From the NCBI GenBank assembly GCA_964648215.1, contig CAZYMF010000047.1:1-26663 (forward strand): 26,663 nt of DNA, in the 5' to 3' direction. Below are positions 1 through 8,441 of this stretch, in pieces. Position 1 is the first letter of the stretch. Every line of letters starts with the position of its first letter. The notes below the pieces were generated by a model, which worked only from the letters and a program-made list of their open reading frames with translations, was not told where the DNA came from and ran no database searches. This DNA comes from CAZYMF01 sp964648215. Lineage in GTDB: Bacteria; Desulfobacterota; Binatia; HRBIN30; JACQVA1. A program made the position numbers and the translations under genes.

Positions 1-1426
1 GCGGGCGCTGCCCGGGCCCTCGGGTCGCGCACGGCTTACGAGGTCGCGGGCGGTGGAGCCAGCGCAGGCCGGCGGCCCAGCGGCGCAGCCGCAACGCGCC
101 CCAGCGGGCGGCTTCGTTGTCGGTGTTCGTCGGGCCTTCGGCGTCGACGATCTCTCCCTCGGCCGAGACCTCCACCGACGCTCGCTCGCCCTTGTATTCG
201 ACGTGGAACAGGAAGCACCGGCCCTGGACGGCATCCCCGGCGCGCGTGGCGATGCAGTGCTTCATGCGTGCGCCCTCGGCGACGACGGCGCCGACGGTGG
301 ACAGAAAGGTGATGCCGGCCACCCGCGGCAACGAGATGGGCGGCCGCGCCGTCGGCTTGGCCTCGCCGCCGAGGTTGGCGATGACCCGCTCGCGAGCCCG
401 GCGCTCGTGCGCCCGGCGGTGCCAGCGCAGCGCCTGCTCGGCCAGGCCGCTCAAATTCCCGCTGTGCGGCTCGGGGTAGTCGCCCAGAAATTTGATGACG
501 AAACGCAGATCCTCCAGCCGGCGGGGCGAGAGCTCTCGTTCCGTGGTGGCGGCGATGCGCCGGATGACCGACGCGATCTCGCCCGCGGTCGCGTGGTGGA
601 AGATCCGGAGCTGGCTCTGCGTCGCTGCGGGGGTCGCCGCTTCGGGCTCGGTTGCGCGTAGCAAGAGCATCGACAACTCGAGCCGGTTCGTGATCGGCCG
701 CTCGAGACGGACACGGTTGAGATGAAGGACCAGATCGGCCGGCACGCCTTCCGGCAGGTTCATCAGAGTCCGATTGAGACTGCGGTACGGTGCGCCGGTC
801 GGGGAGAACAGACCGCGCCACTGCGTCAGCGCGGCGAGTTGCGCTGCCACCGAATCTGGAGCGAGGAGATTGTCTTGAGCATTGTCTTCCCTCACCCTGA
901 CCCTCTCCCCGGGGGAGAGGGAACCTGCATCCAGATAGGCGAGGGCGATCGCGGCGGCGCGGTAGTTGAGGACGTCGTGCACCAGGTAGCGGTTCTCGTA
1001 GAACGCGGCCGATTCCGCCAGCCGCGGCACGTGGCCGGCAATTCGTCCTACTCGGTGGTGCACCTGATGGACGAGCGGATCGACGTTTGCCAGCAGGCGC
1101 CAGCGTTGCGCCGAGACATCGGCCCGGATTCTGCGCGCGACCTGCGCGGCGCGCTTCGCCAGGACTTTGGCCGTGTGCGTCTCCGCCGCATCCACACCGA
1201 GCACGCCCCGGGCGATCAACGCCGTCAGACGCGGCCCGTCGTACAGACTGCACCGCTGCGGCGGCTGCGCGTCGCTCGACACGACGAACAGCCACGGCTG
1301 CAGCTCGACCGCGACCGGATAGCGGTAGAGATGGCTGATCCGGAAGCCCGACGAGCCGGCGGTGAAGAAGCTGGATGCCATCAGGAGGACTGCGTAGAAC
1401 GGCGGCGCGGCGGGTCGCAACAGCAA
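1..1426 (-). CDS. PcfJ-like protein, 3' end cut by window edge
   Basis: This minus-strand frame is open from a TAA at 1508-1510 down to base 1, so the C-terminus is missing. It has normal protein composition, whereas the overlapping frames are arginine/alanine-rich shadows. Near the C-terminal part is the segment MKHCIATRARRAVQGRCF, starting at 265, followed by a Y/E-rich beta stretch and a late NTDN. This resembles the H-C...Y...G core of PcfJ-domain proteins, which were named from a conjugative plasmid gene and whose biochemical role is unknown. No ATG lies near the upstream end. The chosen TTG at 1426 has GAGAGGAG about 10 bases before it; the first ATG is at 1381 and has no ribosome site. 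An 11-codon palindromic repeat sits in frame at 889-921. The methyltransferase gene lies about 150 bases upstream on the same strand. The family call is moderate; the reading frame is more certain. Confidence 0.66.
   Translation of the reverse strand, partial: MLLRPAAPPFYAVLLMASSFFTAGSSGFRISHLYRYPVAVELQPWLFVVSSDAQPPQRCSLYDGPRLTALIARGVLGVDAAETHTAKVLAKRAAQVARRIRADVSAQRWRLLANVDPLVHQVHHRVGRIAGHVPRLAESAAFYENRYLVHDVLNYRAAAIALAYLDAGSLSPGERVRVREDNAQDNLLAPDSVAAQLAALTQWRGLFSPTGAPYRSLNRTLMNLPEGVPADLVLHLNRVRLERPITNRLELSMLLLRATEPEAATPAATQSQLRIFHHATAGEIASVIRRIAATTERELSPRRLEDLRFVIKFLGDYPEPHSGNLSGLAEQALRWHRRAHERRARERVIANLGGEAKPTARPPISLPRVAGITFLSTVGAVVAEGARMKHCIATRAGDAVQGRCFLFHVEYKGERASVEVSAEGEIVDAEGPTNTDNEAARWGALRLRRWAAGLRWLHRPRPRKPCATRGPGQRP
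889..921. repeat. 33-bp palindromic repeat inside a coding frame
   Basis: The core is CCCTCTCCCC followed directly by its complement at 901-921, preceded by CCCTCACCCTGA. This is a widespread hairpin-type repeat of environmental bacterial genomes (recognised from memory). It is 33 bases, exactly 11 codons, and on the minus strand it reads in frame as SLSPGERVRVRE within the PcfJ-like protein without interrupting it. Confidence 0.75.
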
Positions 1427-1572
1427 AATCTTGCCGCTCCTCTCGAGCGACGAGACAATCCGCCTTGCGTGACGGCGAAGACCGCCGCGCGCGACGGCAA
1501 TAGCCGATTACCGCAAAGCTGGCGCGTGACGTATCGAGTGACGATGGAATTTCATTCACGCCGGGTGCGTCC

Positions 1573-2208
1573 CTACCTCGTGCCCAGCGCGCACACGGCC
1601 GGGACCGGACGCATGTCGTTGAACTCGAGCCGCACCCGCGAAAAGCCGGCTGCTTGCAGCTCGGCGCTCAACCGCGCGCCCCACTCGCGCGTGGTCTCTT
1701 CGGTCGCGCCCTGGTTGCGCGGCTGAATGGCGATGGCGAGCAGGCCGCCGGGCTCGAGCACACGGTGCAGCTCGGCGAGACCAGCCGCGCGGTCGGGCCA
1801 GAACTGCACCGTGTTGACGGAGAAGGCACGGTCGAACGCCGCGTCCGGGAAGGGCAGGGGGAATGCAGAACCGAGGCGGAGATCGACGCGTCCCTCGCGT
1901 ACGGTCGCCGCGTTGCGCTTGCGTGCCTGGCGCAGCATCTCCTCCGAATGATCGATGCCGGCCACCCTAACCCCGGGTGCGGCGGCGCACACCCGCCGCA
2001 CATCCACGCCGGGGCCGAAACCGATCTCGAGCACGCGATCGTTCGGCTGCACGCCGAGCAGCGGCATCAGCCACTCGCTGCGCTCCCGGTTCTTGATCGC
2101 CATCAGATGCCCGACCAGCCAGCCCAGGGCGCCGGTCGGCCGGCTGAACTGCTGCCAGATGGATCGGCGACGGCGCTCCGCCGGCCGATGTTCCTCACCT
2201 GCGCTCAT
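1573..2208 (-). CDS. Class I SAM-dependent methyltransferase
   Basis: This is a protein of about 211 residues with a Rossmann-fold methyltransferase core. Motif I is VLEIGFGPGVD, followed by an acidic ribose-binding loop VAGIDHSEEML, the motif GSAFPLPFPDAAFD, and LHRVLEPGGLL. This is the UbiE/Methyltransf_11 pattern, so it transfers a methyl group from S-adenosylmethionine to a small molecule that the sequence does not identify. The ATG at 2208 was chosen because AAGGGGGG lies a suitable distance upstream and the longer in-frame extension is low-complexity. The N-terminus (IWQQFSRPTGALGWLVGHLM) resembles stand-alone small-molecule methyltransferases. It is transcribed divergently from the crotonase gene and in the same direction as the PcfJ-like gene. 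No membrane segments are seen. Confidence 0.9.
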   Translation of the reverse strand: MSAGEEHRPAERRRRSIWQQFSRPTGALGWLVGHLMAIKNRERSEWLMPLLGVQPNDRVLEIGFGPGVDVRRVCAAAPGVRVAGIDHSEEMLRQARKRNAATVREGRVDLRLGSAFPLPFPDAAFDRAFSVNTVQFWPDRAAGLAELHRVLEPGGLLAIAIQPRNQGATEETTREWGARLSAELQAAGFSRVRLEFNDMRPVPAVCALGTR

Positions 2209-2517
2209 CGCGTCGGCCCCCCTTTGCACCGACACTGTAGGTGAAGCGCCGCGCAGACGGAAGCGATGCCCTTGCGCGGCCAATACTCGCGAAGTTGCGC
2301 CTGGCGGCGAAGCGCCAGACATCGCCCGCACCAAGGTCGAGGACACGGATCTTGACAACGTTCCGTCGAAGATGCAGCCATCGCAGTTGGAACCGTGTCC
2401 GACCGGGCCGACGCCTCGGGGATGTCCGAGAGACTGCGCCGAGAGCCCGGATGATGTGAGTCGTCACCTCAGCACGGCGCGATGAGCAAGGGGCTCTGCG
2501 GCATCGGAGGAGGAAGC
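2209..2517. other. Divergent intergenic region
   Basis: About 310 bases separate the methyltransferase and crotonase starts. A TTGACA is present at 2352-2357 on the plus strand, but no convincing -10 element follows at the right distance. No gene, RNA or clear operator is visible; the open frames here have the composition of shadows. Confidence 0.5.
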
Positions 2518-3357
2518 ATGGCCGACTATGGAACGATTCTCGTCGACGTCGACGGCCCCGTGGCGACCGTCACGCTGAACCGTCCCGACCAGATGAACGC
2601 CTGGAACTGGCGCATGCACGCCGAGCTGCGCCATGCCTTGCACCACCTCGACCAGGACGACGCGATCCGCGCGATCGTGGTGACGGGCGCGGGCAAGGCG
2701 TTCTGCGCCGGTGCCGACCTGGGTGGAGGCGGCGACACCTTCACCGGCGAGGGCAAGAGCACGGTCGGCGATCACCGGCACTGGCTTGAAAGGTACGACG
2801 TGCCGCAGCGGGAGATGTGCGAGCTCGCGACGCCGATCATCGCCGCGATCAACGGCGCCGCCGTCGGCGCCGGCCTAACCATGGCGACGGCCATGGATAT
2901 CCGGATCGTCGCCGAGGATGCCAAGCTCGGCTACGTCTTCAACCGGCGCGGCGTGATGCCCGACGCCGACATCCTGTGGACGGTGCCGCGGCTGATCGGC
3001 TTCTCGCGCGCCCTCGACCTGCTCCTCACCGGTCGCATCTTCCTCGGCCGGGAGGCGGCCGAGATGGGGCTGGTCGCGCGTGCAGTCCCGCGTGCGGAGG
3101 TTCTGCCCACCGCCCTGCAGGCCGCACGCGACATCGCCACGAACACTGCGCCGGTGTCGGCGGCGATCACCAAGAGGCTCGCCTACCGGTTCATGGACGA
3201 GCCCGATCACCGCGCCGCGGCCGCGCTGCAGTTGAAGCTGTTCGCGTGGACGGGGCGGCAGCCCGACGCCGCCGAGGGTGTCATGGCCTTTCTCGAGCGC
3301 CGCGATCCGCGCTGGAAGCTCGCCAAGAACCGCGACCTGCCCGAGGACCTCGCGTGA
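2518..3357 (+). CDS. Enoyl-CoA hydratase/isomerase (crotonase) family protein
   Basis: This is a 279-residue crotonase-fold protein. The ATG at 2518 has GGAGGAGGAAGC just upstream; an earlier in-frame ATG at 2482 lacks this. The acyl-CoA oxyanion-hole segments are visible: AGKAFCAGADLGG (about 58-70) and AAINGAAVGAGL (109-120). The C-terminal helical part ends ERRDPRWKLAK. By alignment to rat mitochondrial enoyl-CoA hydratase, the positions of the two catalytic glutamates are Thr121 (GAGLT) and Phe141 (LGYVF), so classical hydration is doubtful. An Asp pair in MPDAD (149 and 151) lies where some isomerase-type members carry their acid. It probably acts on a CoA thioester in the cytoplasm; the substrate is unknown. 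It stands alone, 95 bases before the Sel1 gene. Confidence 0.92.
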   Translation: MADYGTILVDVDGPVATVTLNRPDQMNAWNWRMHAELRHALHHLDQDDAIRAIVVTGAGKAFCAGADLGGGGDTFTGEGKSTVGDHRHWLERYDVPQREMCELATPIIAAINGAAVGAGLTMATAMDIRIVAEDAKLGYVFNRRGVMPDADILWTVPRLIGFSRALDLLLTGRIFLGREAAEMGLVARAVPRAEVLPTALQAARDIATNTAPVSAAITKRLAYRFMDEPDHRAAAALQLKLFAWTGRQPDAAEGVMAFLERRDPRWKLAKNRDLPEDLA

Positions 3358-3452
3358 GCCGGGAGTAGCTACCGCGCGAGGTCGCTGCGGCGCGCCTTTT
3401 CGCACCCTCTCCGGAAGTCGCCCACCCGGGTTGTGATATAGGGCGCAGTGGA

Positions 3453-4238
3453 ATGAGGACCGTGGTCGAAGAGGCGTTGGGCCGAGCAGCAGAGGCGAAA
3501 CTCCGAAGGAGGGCCGTCTTTGCCTTCGTGATGCTGGGCGCGTGGCTGGCGGCCGCGATTCCGGCACGCCCGGCTGCGGCCGGACCGTTCGACGACGCGA
3601 TCTCGGCGCACGAGCGCGGCGATTACGCCGCTGCGTTGCGGCTGTTGCGACCGCTGGCCGAGCAGGGCAACGCCTGCGCCCAGTTCAACCTCGGCTTCAT
3701 GTACGCCAACGGCGAGGGGGTGCCGCAGGATTACGCCGCGGCGTTGAAGTGGTACCGCCGCTCCGCCGACCAGTTCAACCCGGACGCCCAGTACAACCTC
3801 GGGTTCCTCTACGACAAGGGGCTGGGCGTGCCGCAGGACTATGCCGAGGCGGTGAAGTGGTATCGCCGTGTCGCCGATCGCGGCAACGCCAACGCCCAGA
3901 ACACCCTCGGCATCATGTATAGTGAAGGCCGCGGTGTTCCGCAGGATCATGCCGAGGCGATGAAGTGGTTTCGCCGCGCCGCCGACCAAGGTTACGCGGA
4001 CGCCCAGAACAACCTCGGCGTCATGTACGCCAGCGGCCAGGGCGTGCCGCAGGACTTCGTGCAGGCGTACAGGTGGTACAGTCTGGCGGCGACCGGCTCC
4101 AAGTCTTTCGGGGTAGGAGACGGGGAGCTGGCCGTGCGCAACCGCGACGACGTGGCCGCCAAGATGACGCCGGCGCAGATCAAGGAGGCGCAGAAGCTCG
4201 TCCGTGACTGGAAGCCCAACACCAAAGGCGCGAAGTAG
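3453..4238 (+). CDS. Secreted Sel1-repeat (SLR) protein
   Basis: This is a 261-residue protein with a basic N-terminus (KLRRR, 16-20), a hydrophobic stretch 21-35 and an Ala-rich cleavage region near AAAG (42-44): a Sec signal peptide. From about residue 47 it consists of alpha-hairpin repeats. There are four Sel1 repeats of 36 residues at roughly 74-109, 110-145, 146-181 and 182-217, with the typical AQ.NLG.MY..G.GVPQDYA.A..WYR pattern. Such repeats bind proteins, often in envelope or signalling complexes; the partner cannot be read from sequence. The tail (K.TPAQI.EAQKLVRDW) is the usual SLR C-terminal helix. The ribosome site is weak, so a downstream GTG at 3462 is possible. The 108-base repeat period is visible in the DNA, pointing to tandem duplication. 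Confidence 0.9.
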   Translation: MRTVVEEALGRAAEAKLRRRAVFAFVMLGAWLAAAIPARPAAAGPFDDAISAHERGDYAAALRLLRPLAEQGNACAQFNLGFMYANGEGVPQDYAAALKWYRRSADQFNPDAQYNLGFLYDKGLGVPQDYAEAVKWYRRVADRGNANAQNTLGIMYSEGRGVPQDHAEAMKWFRRAADQGYADAQNNLGVMYASGQGVPQDFVQAYRWYSLAATGSKSFGVGDGELAVRNRDDVAAKMTPAQIKEAQKLVRDWKPNTKGAK

Positions 4239-4248
4239 GGCGCCGGTT

Positions 4249-4436
4249 CCCTCTCCCTCCGGGACTGTCGATTTTCTCGATGAGCACGGTTGCACTCCGA
4301 TTTCCCCCTTTGGAAAAAGGGGGACTGAGGGGGATTTGGCCGAATGATTCGATCTCAAAATCCCCCCTGACCCCCCCTTTTCCAAAGGGGGGAACCCCGA
4401 CGCTCGAAAAAATCGACAGTCTCCTCCGGGAGAGGG
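4249..4436. repeat. Nested palindromic (MITE-like) repeat element
   Basis: Three nested inverted repeats share one centre. The outer pair is CCCTCTCCC (from 4249) and GGGAGAGGG (to 4436). The middle pair is GACTGTCGATTTT at 4263-4275 and its complement at 4409-4421. The inner arms are about 37 bases, 4302-4337 and 4357-4394, each carrying CCCTTTGGAAAA and a G-rich run. The inner arms match the common 'PPLEKGG / PFPKGG' repeat of environmental bacteria (recognised from memory). It fills the gap between the convergent Sel1 and alcohol dehydrogenase genes, so its RNA hairpin could also end transcription from both sides. Confidence 0.85.
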
Positions 4437-4460
4437 GGTCTGAGAAGGCGCTCGGGCCGA

Positions 4461-5495
4461 TCAGCCGTTCGGCGTGATCACGGCGCGCCCGTTGATCGTT
4501 CCCTCGCGCAGGCGCTCATATGCCTGCGGCGCCTGGTCGAAGGGGAACAGCTCCACCTGCGGGCGTAGCTTGCCCGCTTGCGTCAGGGAGACGACCTCGG
4601 CCAGCTCCGGGATGCTGCCGTAGAAAACGGAGGCGACGGACACCTCGGTGGGCACGCTGAAGTAACTGAACGCCAGCGAGCCGCCGGCGATGCCCACCAA
4701 CGTCAGATGCCCCAGGCGCCGCGCCACGCCGGCGGCGAGCTGTAGCGTGGCGTCGGAGCCGACGATGTCGAGCACCAGCTCGGCGCCGGCGCCGCGAGTG
4801 AGCTCGCGGATCTGCTCGGCCGCGCGGTCGTCGGCGACGACGGCGGCATCGGCGCCGAGCGAGCTCGCCGCGGCGAGCTTGTCGGGCAACAGGTCCACGG
4901 CAATCACCCGCGCGGGCGAGAGCGCCTTGAGAATCTGAATCGCCATTTGTCCGAGGCCGCCGGCGCCGATGACCACCGCGGTGGATCCTGGAATCAACAC
5001 CGGTAGCGACCGCTTGACGGCGTGATAGGTCGTCAGGCCCGCGTCCGTCAGCGGCGCGGCCTGGCGTGGATCGAGGTCGCCGAGCGGGCAGAGGAACCGT
5101 GCCGCGGGGACGAGCATGTGGCTCGCCATCCCGCCGTCGCGCCCGAGCCCGCCGCCCGAAAACAATGGAGCGCTCTCGCAGTAGTTCTCGGCACCGACGC
5201 GGCACGCGGCGCAGTGACCGCACCCCCACACGCTGTAGACGATGACCGGCTCGCCGGGAGCCAGGCCGTCGACGCCCGGGCCGACGCGCTCGACCCACCC
5301 CGTGTTCTCGTGGCCGAGGGTGAAGGGCAACGGGTAGAGCAAGGCGCCGGCGGGCATGTCCATGACGTGCAGGTCCGAATGACACACGCCCGCACCGCCC
5401 ACTTTCACCAGTACCTCGCCGGGACCGGGCTCGCGCAGGTCGACGTCGCAGAACTTCGCGGGGGCCTGCCACTCCGTCATCCGATAGGCCTTCAT
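4461..5495 (-). CDS. Zinc-dependent medium-chain alcohol dehydrogenase
   Basis: This is a 344-residue MDR-superfamily enzyme that should oxidise an alcohol to an aldehyde or ketone with NAD(P)+. The catalytic zinc site is GVCHSD (Cys38), GHEN (His62, Glu63) and probably Asp151. The structural zinc lobe has four cysteines at 92, 95, 98 and 106. The nucleotide-binding GAGGLG is at 177-182, and AVD.LPDKL about 20 residues later favours NAD+. The ATG at 5495 has AGGAGA close upstream. It begins 49 bases after the molybdoenzyme stop on the same strand, so it is probably co-transcribed. By analogy with ethylbenzene dehydrogenase and 1-phenylethanol dehydrogenase, it may oxidise the alcohol made by that enzyme. 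That pairing is inference, and the substrate is not visible. Confidence 0.93.
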   Translation of the reverse strand: MKAYRMTEWQAPAKFCDVDLREPGPGEVLVKVGGAGVCHSDLHVMDMPAGALLYPLPFTLGHENTGWVERVGPGVDGLAPGEPVIVYSVWGCGHCAACRVGAENYCESAPLFSGGGLGRDGGMASHMLVPAARFLCPLGDLDPRQAAPLTDAGLTTYHAVKRSLPVLIPGSTAVVIGAGGLGQMAIQILKALSPARVIAVDLLPDKLAAASSLGADAAVVADDRAAEQIRELTRGAGAELVLDIVGSDATLQLAAGVARRLGHLTLVGIAGGSLAFSYFSVPTEVSVASVFYGSIPELAEVVSLTQAGKLRPQVELFPFDQAPQAYERLREGTINGRAVITPNG

Positions 5496-5544
5496 CGTCT
5501 CTCCTCTCGCCATCGCTCCGTGTGTGCGCGGTGTTGCGGTCGCC

Positions 5545-8397
5545 TCACGCCTTCTGCACGTCCACGCTGACGCCGCGCGGGCCGAAGTTCGGCGCGCCGT
5601 AGAGGGCGCGGTAGTGGAGCTGTCCGTAGCCGCCGGCGACGTGCAGCGACTTCCAGGAACCGACGATCGGCTCCTGCTGTCCCTTTTGGTGGGCAAACTG
5701 GAAGTTCTCCCAGGCGTGATAGATGATGACCTGCCCGGGCTGAGCGGAGGGCGCCACCTTCGCCACGCACTCGAACGCGCCGAGGTCGTTGAGGATGCGC
5801 ACGCGATCGTTGTCGGCGATCCGGCGCGCGGCGGCGTCGTCCTTGTTGATGTAGAGCACCGGCTCGCCTCGCTGCAGCCGCAGCATCGTGTCCTGACTGC
5901 GCCAGATGGCGTGGATGCTCCAGCGCGTGTGGCCGCCGGTCATGCGCAGCGGGTAGTCGCCTCCGGCGGCGGGGGGCGCTTTGTGCAGCGGCAACGCCTC
6001 GCCGGCGGCGACGTACCAGTCGTGATCGAGGTAGAATTGCTGGCGGCCGGTGAGCGTCGGCCACGACTCCTTCTGCTCGACCTGCCAGGCATTCGGGTGC
6101 AGCGGCTGGCTGAAATCGACGTCGGTGCACATGTTGTTGAACATGTTGTACATTCCGTTGTGCTTCACGGGAACGACGCCGCGCTTGATGGACTCGTCCC
6201 ACGTCGTGCCCCCGCAGATCTCGGAGCGCTCGAAGATGTAGTCCATGCCGGTGCGCGGGTTGGCGGGATCGAAGGTGCCGCCGTCGCTCCAGGCATCGAA
6301 GATCTGCGTCAGGTCGATCTCCTTGTCGAACGCATTCTTCACGTTCGCGATCCCTCGTGTGCGGGCGCGTTCCTGGACGCGGCGGCAGAGGCTTCCAAAG
6401 ATCCACCACTCGTTGCGCGACTCGCCGAGGGGCTCGACCGCCTTGTCGTTGAGCACCAGGTAGGGGAGGAAGCCCCAGGCGTACTTGATGCCGAGCTTCT
6501 CGTACCAGCCTGCGGCCGGTAGCACGATGTCGCTCTGCATCCCCGTCGTCGACATCTGGGTGTTGACGTTGACGATCAGATCGAACTTCGGCCACAGGTG
6601 CTCGAGGGCGATCTGCGGTGACGGCCATTGTCGCAGCGGATTGTCGGCGTTGACCACGAAGACCTTGGGGGACTTGCCCGGTTTCGGGTAGATCGGCATC
6701 CAGTCGCGCTCGACGGCGATCTTCATCGCGGCGTCCATGGCTCGCGGATTGCCCGGGTCATTGGAGGCCGGGGCGCCCATGGTCTGGGCGTAGCCGCCGT
6801 GCACCTGGAGCCAGGGCAAGACCGGCGAGAACGCGAGGCTGCGCGCACGTCCCGTCATGTACGCTTCGATGTCGCGCACCGGCGGACGGCCGGTGATGCG
6901 CAGGGCGAGCTTCGCCCACATGGACACCTCTCCGGAGCTGAGCTCGTCGAAGCCGGTCAGCCCCCACCAGGCACCCAGGCGGAGGCCGCCACCGGGCTTG
7001 CCCTGGTTGCCGGTGAGCGCCATCAGCAAGGCGAACGACCGGTGCATCAGGTCACTGTGGTAGTGCTTGCACGCGCCCGTGGAGGCGTAGATCAGCGCCG
7101 CCTTCGCCGCGGCCATGCCGCGCGCGGTGCGCCGGATGACCTCGGCGCGCACGCCGGTCGTCTTCTCGGCCATCTCGGGCGTGTAGCTCGCGTCCAGGTG
7201 CCGGCGCAGGAGCTCGAAGAGCGGCTCCACCTCGACGCGCGCGCCGCCGGCCAGCTTCACGCTGCGGCGGCCCTGGAGCGAAGGCTCGATGTCGCCGAGG
7301 GCGAGCGTCGCCTTCTTCATGCCCTGTGCGCCCGGCGCCAGCACGGCCGCGCCACTCCGCTCGTCCCAGAGGTAGAAGGCATCGTCGCGGCCGCCGTTGA
7401 TCATGTCGCTCTCGCGCAAGAAGCGACCGCTATCGGTGCGCACCAGGAACGGCAGATCGGTCTGCTCCTTGACGTACTCCTCCCGGCACAGCTTCTCGCC
7501 GATCATGACCTGCGCCATCGCCAGCGCCAACGCCGCGTCGGTCTGCAGTTGCGGGTTGAGCCACAGATCCGCGTGGACCGCGGTGGCGTTGTAGTCGGGG
7601 GCGATCACCACGAGCTGCGCGCCGCGGTAGCGGGCTTCGGTGAGGAAGTGCATGTCGGGGATGCGCGTGTACAGCGGGTTGGCGGACCACAGGACGATGT
7701 AGTCGGAGTTGAAGTAGTCGTCGGCCGTCCCGTCGTTCATGAACATGCCGTAGGTCTGGATCATGCCGACGGGCATGTCGCCGATGCCGGAGAACGTGTC
7801 GAGGGTGGTGGCGCCGAGCATGCGCAGGAGCCGGTTCTCGGCGGCCGAGTCCGGACCGTGATCGAAGTTGGGTCCCGGCGTGGCCACCACCGTCTCGGTG
7901 CCGTGTGCCGTGGCGGCGGCGATGATGCCGTCGGCGACCTTGTCCAACGCTTCGTCCCAGCTGATGCGCTTCCACTGGCCGCTGCCGCGCGGACCGACGC
8001 GCTCGAGCGGATAGCGCAGGCGCTGCGGCGAGGTCATCAGCTTGCTGTAGCAGGCGCCCTTCTGGCAGCCGCGCGGGAAGAAGTCGGGCGCGCCGCCGCG
8101 CCCGCCCTCGTCGTAGGCGTGCGCCTGCTCCTCGCGCCAGACGATGTTGTCCTTCACGTACACGTTCCAGGCGCACGCCGACATGCAGTTGGCGCGGTTG
8201 TGCGTGGAGTGCACGATCCGGTCCCAGGTCCACTGCCGACGGTAGACGTCTTCCCAGGTGCGGTAGTCGGGGACGGTCGGCGCCGCGGCGGCTACGGTGC
8301 CGGCCGCACCGGTCTGGGCGAAGCCCAGGCGATCCAACGAGAGCAGCAGCGTGGCGGCGCCCGCCGATTTGAGGAAGCTGCGGCGTGTGAGCTCCAT
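5545..8397 (-). CDS. Tat-exported molybdopterin oxidoreductase, type II DMSO reductase family (catalytic subunit)
   Basis: This is a 950-residue protein with a twin-arginine signal, TRRSFLKSAGAATLLLSL (4-21), so it is exported folded with its cofactor. The iron-sulfur motif starts with a histidine: His66-x4-Cys71-x3-Cys75-x35-Cys111, next to AWNVYVKDNIVWREEQ, a hallmark of the NarG/EbdA/DdhA/SerA (type II) group. GIGDMPVG (Asp207) is the likely molybdenum ligand. The C-terminal cofactor domain has GGHTRWSIHAIWR and GQVIIYHAWENFQF, most like ethylbenzene, C25 steroid and alkane C2 hydroxylase alpha subunits. The length matches that family. Members of this type hydroxylate C-H bonds with water or reduce oxyanions. 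GGGAGGAAAC precedes the ATG. It sits 44 bases after the TetR gene and 49 before the dehydrogenase. No ferredoxin-like beta, heme-b gamma or TorD-type chaperone gene lies nearby, which is unusual. Confidence 0.95.
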   Translation of the reverse strand: MELTRRSFLKSAGAATLLLSLDRLGFAQTGAAGTVAAAAPTVPDYRTWEDVYRRQWTWDRIVHSTHNRANCMSACAWNVYVKDNIVWREEQAHAYDEGGRGGAPDFFPRGCQKGACYSKLMTSPQRLRYPLERVGPRGSGQWKRISWDEALDKVADGIIAAATAHGTETVVATPGPNFDHGPDSAAENRLLRMLGATTLDTFSGIGDMPVGMIQTYGMFMNDGTADDYFNSDYIVLWSANPLYTRIPDMHFLTEARYRGAQLVVIAPDYNATAVHADLWLNPQLQTDAALALAMAQVMIGEKLCREEYVKEQTDLPFLVRTDSGRFLRESDMINGGRDDAFYLWDERSGAAVLAPGAQGMKKATLALGDIEPSLQGRRSVKLAGGARVEVEPLFELLRRHLDASYTPEMAEKTTGVRAEVIRRTARGMAAAKAALIYASTGACKHYHSDLMHRSFALLMALTGNQGKPGGGLRLGAWWGLTGFDELSSGEVSMWAKLALRITGRPPVRDIEAYMTGRARSLAFSPVLPWLQVHGGYAQTMGAPASNDPGNPRAMDAAMKIAVERDWMPIYPKPGKSPKVFVVNADNPLRQWPSPQIALEHLWPKFDLIVNVNTQMSTTGMQSDIVLPAAGWYEKLGIKYAWGFLPYLVLNDKAVEPLGESRNEWWIFGSLCRRVQERARTRGIANVKNAFDKEIDLTQIFDAWSDGGTFDPANPRTGMDYIFERSEICGGTTWDESIKRGVVPVKHNGMYNMFNNMCTDVDFSQPLHPNAWQVEQKESWPTLTGRQQFYLDHDWYVAAGEALPLHKAPPAAGGDYPLRMTGGHTRWSIHAIWRSQDTMLRLQRGEPVLYINKDDAAARRIADNDRVRILNDLGAFECVAKVAPSAQPGQVIIYHAWENFQFAHQKGQQEPIVGSWKSLHVAGGYGQLHYRALYGAPNFGPRGVSVDVQKA

Positions 8398-8441
8398 GTT
8401 CGTTTCCTCCCTGGATACGATCCGTGCTTCTGCGCGTTCTC

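Noticed and set aside
36..1559. Long minus-strand frame of 507 codons and plus frames at 53-661 and 722-1726
   Set aside because: Arg/Ala/Gly-rich shadow composition; the third minus frame over the same bases reads as a normal PcfJ-like protein.
2482..2517. Upstream ATG extension of the crotonase gene
   Set aside because: No ribosome site, and the extension SKGLCGIGGGS is not family-like; the ATG at 2518 has a strong one.
3369..4385. Minus-strand frame antisense to the Sel1 gene
   Set aside because: Shadow of the repeat structure; its apparent repeats come from the Sel1 DNA period.
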